Assembly (NCBI RefSeq): GCF_900106525.1
Contig: NZ_FNOG01000001.1
Coordinates: 652,793-716,792, forward strand
DNA: 64,000 nt
Direction: 5' to 3'
Source of the DNA: Lysobacter enzymogenes
Lineage (GTDB): Bacteria > Pseudomonadota > Gammaproteobacteria > Xanthomonadales > Xanthomonadaceae
Position 1 is the first letter of the stretch. The number at the start of each line of letters is the position of its first letter. The notes beneath the pieces are model-generated. The model did no database searches. It was not told the origin of the DNA and was given only the letters and a program-made list of their open reading frames with translations. Both the position numbers and the translations under genes were made by a program. Below, piece after piece: positions 63,982 to 64,000 of this stretch.

Positions 63982-64000
63982 GGTAGCCCACCCGACATTC

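Overview
The window is very GC-rich chromosomal DNA from a gammaproteobacterium of the Xanthomonadaceae, most likely Lysobacter or a close relative. The evidence is the gene order (M23 peptidase-secA-Nudix; pilB-pilC-pilD-coaE beside pilin genes and pilSR; sucCD; bamD/rluD/pgeF; clpB), the codon use, many tightly overlapping genes (ATGA/GTGA junctions), and dispersed short palindromic repeats. There is no rRNA, tRNA, CRISPR array, transposase or phage gene. The genus is an inference; no database search was possible.

Layout. 1-4.8 kb: the end of an M23 peptidase, secA, and a Nudix-ThiE fusion. 5-9.5 kb (minus): pilB, pilC, pilD, coaE. 9.6-19.7 kb (plus): ten tightly packed genes for a lipid-linked sugar, including a HAD-UbiA fusion, a DprE1-like oxidase and a DprE2-like reductase. 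These resemble the mycobacterial decaprenyl-phospho-arabinose pathway and the pilin D-arabinofuranose loci known from group IV Pseudomonas aeruginosa. 19.8-29.8 kb (minus): two large multipass membrane proteins (candidate GT-C type glycosyltransferases), three type IVa pilin paralogues (two with matching sigma-54 promoters), pilR and pilS. Together, 5-30 kb reads as a type IV pilus assembly, control and probable glycosylation island.

30-50 kb is mostly housekeeping: sucCD, a small RHH/ParE-type toxin-antitoxin pair, nadE, bamD, rluD, pgeF, two uncharacterised proteins, an NCS2-type permease, gloA, clpB behind a sigma-32-like promoter, and a minus-strand TonB-dependent receptor plus amidohydrolase. 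50.2-62.6 kb is a cobalamin block: an AdoCbl riboswitch, btuB, a tandem pair of small BtuM-like membrane proteins, and nine late-pathway genes (cobO, cobB, cbiB, cobC/D, cobQ, cobU, cobT, cobC, cobS) in near-continuous translational overlap. No corrin-ring genes are present, so this locus covers uptake, salvage and late assembly. An AraC/GyrI-like regulator and a repeat pair close the window.

The most interesting observations are the arabinofuranose-type pathway beside a pilin triplet with two membrane glycosyltransferase candidates, the paired BtuM-like proteins with an aligned cysteine, four inverted REP doublets of one family, and an orphan minus-strand terminator marking a possible small RNA or attenuator at about 50.3 kb.
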